Shown piece after piece: positions 59,965-64,000 of a stretch of DNA of 64,000 nucleotides. The position numbers and the translations under genes were made by a program. The notes beneath the pieces were generated by a model. That model was not told where the DNA came from. It worked only from the letters and a program-made list of their open reading frames with translations, and did no database searches. Location of the stretch: contig NW_025937347.1 in the NCBI RefSeq assembly GCF_000764305.2, forward strand, positions 62,001 through 126,000, written 5' to 3'. The first letter of the stretch is position 1. Every line of letters begins with the position of its first letter. The DNA is from Hyalella azteca (Eukaryota; Arthropoda; Malacostraca; Amphipoda; Hyalellidae).

Positions 59965-62579
59965 TTGTGGGTCTTCGGGCTAAAAGTGACCGAACTGAGG
60001 TGAATTTCACCAACAAAAGTGAACCTACAGTCAACAGCAGAGTTATTCATTAATTTCGTAATTACAACAGAGCTGATAATGGCAAGCATACCGTAAATGT
60101 CAACAGGAAATTCAAGTCAATAACCATTCATGATATCTCATTTTTTTCCAGTTTGAGAATTATCTTCCTCAGTATGCCCACTTATTTTTCCTGAAGCACA
60201 ATTTGAGGCATTTGATCCATGCTTGCTGCAGCAAAAAATTATGAGTGAGTGAGCTGAAGTAGTTTGATTATTAATAAGACCAAAACGGGATTTAGGTTAG
60301 AAGAATTTTAGCATATAATGACTCACATAAAAAGCGCTTCTTTGATGCGGCTAATGTAATATTCTGATTAAGTAGTAAATTCCTCAATACTAATAACATG
60401 AAGTGAATTCCGAATCAGCGTTTTTAGTATCACGTAATGCGCGTGATGATCGCATAAAATTTTTTAAAATTTAATTGATTCTTCTTTATGTAGTTATAAA
60501 TATGATGATACTTTTGATTTTTCTTACTTTTTTTGCATGCAAATATTTTGAGTTAGAATTTCGATTCTCGAAATTAGAAAAGTTTGAATCGTAACTCCTG
60601 TGTTTATTTCGTCTAGCAACCATCAAACTATGACAACACATCTAAGAATTTCTTTGATTTAAAAGAGAGTATAGAATTTTGGGATCTATCATGATTTCTG
60701 GCGATTTGAGAAACAGGAAAAAGATCTGAGGATGGGTTTTTGTTCCAGTTTTTTTTATTGCAGCAAAATATAATGCGTATATTTTCAAGAAATCATAGAA
60801 CAAATCTGCCGCCTTCATTTGTGATATAAAATCCGAAATTATATATTTCTTAGAGCGATTAAATGGAATTCTCTTTCCAATACCAATTGAGTTTTGATCT
60901 TCGTGTGAATATTTGTACATGTAAGCCATGGAAATTTGAAGTAATGTGGTTTGTGATGAAATTCATCTAACACATTCGGTCGGTTTATTTTGAGATGCAA
61001 AAAATTTACTTTGTGACTGCAGATGTTTCCATACAAAGAGAATATGCGACAAATTATTCATCACATCCCATTAAAGGAATATATTTATTTTTATTGCTTG
61101 TGTGTATGTGTGCTTTAGTGACTATATTCATTACAGTTTGACTTTATTCATATCACATCATATTCATAAAAGATGCAGTTAACATCGTAGTATTTGTTCT
61201 GAATGTTTCATTGACAAGCCAGACCATTCTAACATTCATGACGAAATAATTAGATCAAATCACAACAAAAAGACATTTACTACCGATAAAGTGTCAAATA
61301 AATACGCAAACTGATCGATATCTCAGGTTGGTTTCAACAAGCTGTGACCTCCCGAGCTCCTAAGATGGCTTCATATTGTCTAGTAATCTCAGCTTTATTC
61401 AAAACAAATGTTTTAGCTCATAAACTTCCTTTCCTGAAGTATCTCATGAGAACAGTTTCCCATTCTGTACTTGAATCAAAAATTTTTTTTATCGAGTAAG
61501 CTTTTTTTGAAAGGAATGCCAGTTTTTTGAGAAATGATTTTAGCTGATATCTTAAGCTAATTGTTCTCTTCTGACAAATAATGTAGTATTTCTCTATAAG
61601 TAAATTAATTCCGACTCTGCAAACATAATTTATTTTCTGCAGCAAATGTCACAAGAAAACAGTCGCATATGTGACCATCAAGTGTGTGTAGTAGAGTTGT
61701 TGTAGTCATCATACAATAAGCGTTCTAGATTTGATGGTGACGACACTTTAATTATTTATATTTTTGGGTGTTTCTGTGTGCGGTTTATTTGACCCAGTAT
61801 TAAATAAATGTTTCTCAATATTCATGACTTTGATCTATAATTGAAATAGACATAACCTTGTTTATGTATTAATTGAATAATTGTTTTAGGGGTAACAACC
61901 TTTAGCAGTTTTTCGTGGGATTGATAACTCACGATATGATCATGCCAAAGAGAAGTGTTCGAGTGCTCAGGTTTTTGTTGGACTGGAAAGCTATTAGCAT
62001 TTGAACAAGCCGATGGTTATTGGCTTCAAGCTCCATTAAATACGTAATTTATATCAGATTTAAATTCATAGGAAATCGCATAGTCAGGATGAATGCAATT
62101 AATATGAATTTGAAAAGAGTTAAAAAATCTTCCAATTTCAATTCTCAATTAGATAGTTTTTGTAAATCAGTTAAATGACTTTCTAAGTAAAGTTTTAGAT
62201 TCTACTTGGATACAAAATTAATGTGCGGATAGGTGTTAAAATGTTTTTTTTTCTTTTTTCCGAGGTTCAAAATAAATTCTTTTCCTATATATTTACAGAA
62301 AATTATTTTCATCTGTAGATAGCAAATTTTGACGATTATTTTTTTTGTCTGGAATATTCGTATTTGTTTTATACGAAGAGTTTATCAAATATACTGCCCA
62401 GAAATTTTACAATTATTCACGGAAAACATTCCGGAGTTCTCTCAATTTTCATCTCGAGAAGGCCAATTTGAAAATAAGGTAATCAAGTGATCAAGTGAAC
62501 GAAATACTAGCCATAAACTAAAATGGTCGGAGTCTAATGGAGAAAACGTATCTTGTTGAAGAAGCACCCCAGTATGACC
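59965..62579. other. 3' flank of synaptophysin; no supported gene
   Basis: AT-rich. Minus-strand frames at 60642-61036 and 61418-61645 have Lys/Ile/Phe-rich chance-like composition. Confidence 0.4.
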
Positions 62580-62805
62580 TTATTAAGAAAACTCACCCTA
62601 GTATAAACTTTACAGAATAACATTGTTAATCCCCACTTTCATGAACGCACCCTAGTACAAACTTTACAGAATAACATTGTTATAATCCCACTTTCATGAG
62701 GGCGCTCCAGTATAAACCATTAGAGAATAACATTGTTAATCCACACTATCAAGAAGGAGCTCCAGTAAAAACCATTGGAGATTAACTTTGTTAATCGTAG
62801 CTTTC
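62580..62805. repeat. about 55-bp tandem repeat, 4 copies, next to the Merlin remnant
   Basis: GAATAACATTGTTAAT-type words recur at about 62613, 62667, 62722 and 62778, each followed by CCNCACTTTCATGAA-like sequence and CNCNAGTATAAACTTTA-like sequence. Related words (TTAACATTGTTAAGAATACG) appear near 63930, on the other side of the transposase, so these may be (sub)terminal repeats of the element. Confidence 0.82.
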
Positions 62806-63853
62806 AAGAATGCCTATAACGGATTGGAAAAAATTTTTTCTTCATCTGCTGAGCAAGAATTCAGCTACAGTCGTACGACGGATGCATGTGAAGAGGCTAT
62901 TAAAAAACAGAAATTGAATGTCAGAACTGCAATGTATCAACGAATTGGACTAAACATTCAAGATCGTAAGATGGTTCATTTGGAAATGCCAGAACAAGGA
63001 ATGTATTAAATTCAAACCAACCGTGACAATAAGGAAAGAATCCTTCAACGCTAAATCCAAATTTTCACTTCAAAAGTTGATTCGTGTCATGCATCTTTGG
63101 AGTGAAGGTATTGGAGTAGAAGCTGCATCTCATCAGTTGGATTTAAGTCGGACAACGATGGTAGACATGTGCAGCTTCTTCCGTGAAATTTGTGTCATTT
63201 ATTTGGTGCAAAACTCAATTAAACTATGCGCGCCTGCAGTTACAGTACAAATATACGAATCAAGCTTCTCTCAAAAGCCGAAACATCATCATGGTTGAGC
63301 ATCAGCTTCTCAAATTTGGGTTTTTAGCATTGTCGATACAAGCATACACCAGCAGTTGGATACATGGAAATTCTTGAAAAAATATAACTCAGCACTCACT
63401 GCAGTGAGTGACAAAAAAGCGCATTTTCTCGTCGACAGACAGACGGACAGACGGACAAACGTACATGACGAGCATAATAGCGCTTTTTTTCCGTAAATGA
63501 GAAAATGCGCTGAATTGGGATGCTGCAACTCTTCTTCTTATAATGAAAAGGTTGTTTGGAAAAGATTTATCATTCACAGTGATGAATGGAAGGAATTCAA
63601 CCAAATCTAAAGCCTTGGATACAAGCATAGAACTGTAAATCCTTCTCTAAACTTTGTTAATCCTGAAACTGGCGTAAACACTCATAATAAGGAATCTTAT
63701 TGTAATAAACCGAGAATCCGAATAAAGAAAATGTTTGTCTGTAAAAGGAGTATCATTATTTCCTATCTTCAAGAATTCATAAGGCGAGATCGCTTCTCAA
63801 AAAATGCTTTTGAAGCTTTATGTGATCATATCGCGGCTCAGTACTTTGCCTAA
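62806..63853 (+). pseudogene. decayed Merlin (ISXO2/IS1595-like) transposase, interrupted by an insertion
   Basis: Pieces in order: TTDACEEAIKKQKL and NIQDRKMVHLEMP (N-terminal part); a frame change near 63005; TVTIRKESFNAKSKFSLQKL, MHLWSEGIGVEAASHQLDLS and MVDMCSFFREIC (63024-63196); then VTVQIYESSFSQKPKHH. In this family the first catalytic Asp sits in an IDES-like motif; here it is Tyr. A (GTCY)n element interrupts the frame at 63379-63515. Beyond it, AATLLLIM, IIHSDEWKEF (second Asp kept), HRTVNPSLNFVNPETGVNT, NKESY (Glu kept) and ending AFEALCDHIAAQYFA-stop are still readable. The zinc-knuckle Cys residues expected near MYQRIGLN are lost. Not functional. Confidence 0.9.
63379..63515 (+). 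mobile_element. (GTCY)n non-autonomous element, copy 7, nested in Merlin
   Basis: ATATAACTCAGCACTCACTG at the left, then GCGCATTTTCTC, TCGACAGACAGACGGACAGA, GCATAATAGCGC and GAGAAAATGCGCT at the right. The CGAAAACGTG segment is absent. It splits the transposase between MEILEK and DAATLL codons, which gives the insertion site to within a few bases. This shows that the family is or was mobile and that it moved after Merlin had inserted. Confidence 0.92.
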
Positions 63854-64000
63854 GATGTTTTCTTTTGCATTGAATTATAATTCTACAAAAATGTTGAAAT
63901 AGACTTAAATTGTTTGTGTTATTCATTCAATTAACATTGTTAAGAATACGCACCTTGCTAATGTTCTTGTTAAGAATAACCAGCCAGCAAACATTAAGTC
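63854..64000. other. Merlin 3' flank
   Basis: Contains TTAACATTGTTAAGAATACG and TTGTTAAGAATAAC, related to the repeats at 62580-62805. It may hold the element's far end, which could lie at or beyond the window edge. Confidence 0.4.

Noticed and set aside
1..64000. Bacterial-type promoters, ribosome binding sites or terminators
   Set aside because: The genes are intron-split and eukaryotic, so such features are not expected and were not annotated.

Overview
This window looks like intron-rich, repeat-rich, AT-rich animal DNA. There are no bacterial-style operons; the recognisable genes are split by GT-AG introns. The gene content (a synaptophysin, and a secreted cystine-knot factor of the Spätzle/neurotrophin type) and the transposon types (Merlin, a mariner-like DDE element, a tRNA-derived SINE, and (GTCY)n-containing elements) fit an arthropod. 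A malacostracan crustacean such as an amphipod is my best guess, but that is inference; no species marker is visible.

Two genes are solid, both on the + strand. (1) 39647-43074: a secreted pro-protein with a signal-peptide-like exon, a long Ser/Asn/Arg-rich pro-region, a very basic processing region, and a C-terminal cystine-knot domain split over the last intron. Its first exon, with the initiator Met, was not found. (2) 52434-59964: a complete-looking synaptophysin in six coding exons (278 residues, all phases compatible), with an unusual 8-residue Thr-rich tandem repeat in the first vesicle-lumen loop. Several weaker single-exon candidates (2278-2422, 35456-35663, 47924-48141 and others) are given with low confidence.

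The rest is mostly repeats. Seven copies of one short mobile-element family (12-bp subterminal inverted repeats GCGCATTTTCTC/GAGAAAATGCGC around a (GTCY)n core) lie at 2974, 11074, 15329, 34908, 35071, 39412 and 63379. One is nested inside a dead Merlin transposase and two form a tail-to-tail palindrome. There is a clean TA-flanked MITE (40181-40392), an internally deleted mariner-like transposase (44722-45281, minus), and a two-part tRNA-like SINE inside the synaptophysin gene (56265-56495, minus). Minisatellites with units of 16, 24/25, 25, 35, 45 and about 55 bp, a pentanucleotide array, and many two-copy tandem duplications fill much of the remainder. Most long open frames in the window are by-products of these arrays.

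The most interesting part is the 3' end of the cystine-knot gene. The last intron holds up to four decayed tandem copies of the start of the terminal exon, including its 3' splice site; one copy still has an intact acceptor that would remove the last two cysteines. The end of the coding sequence is itself duplicated 200 bp downstream.
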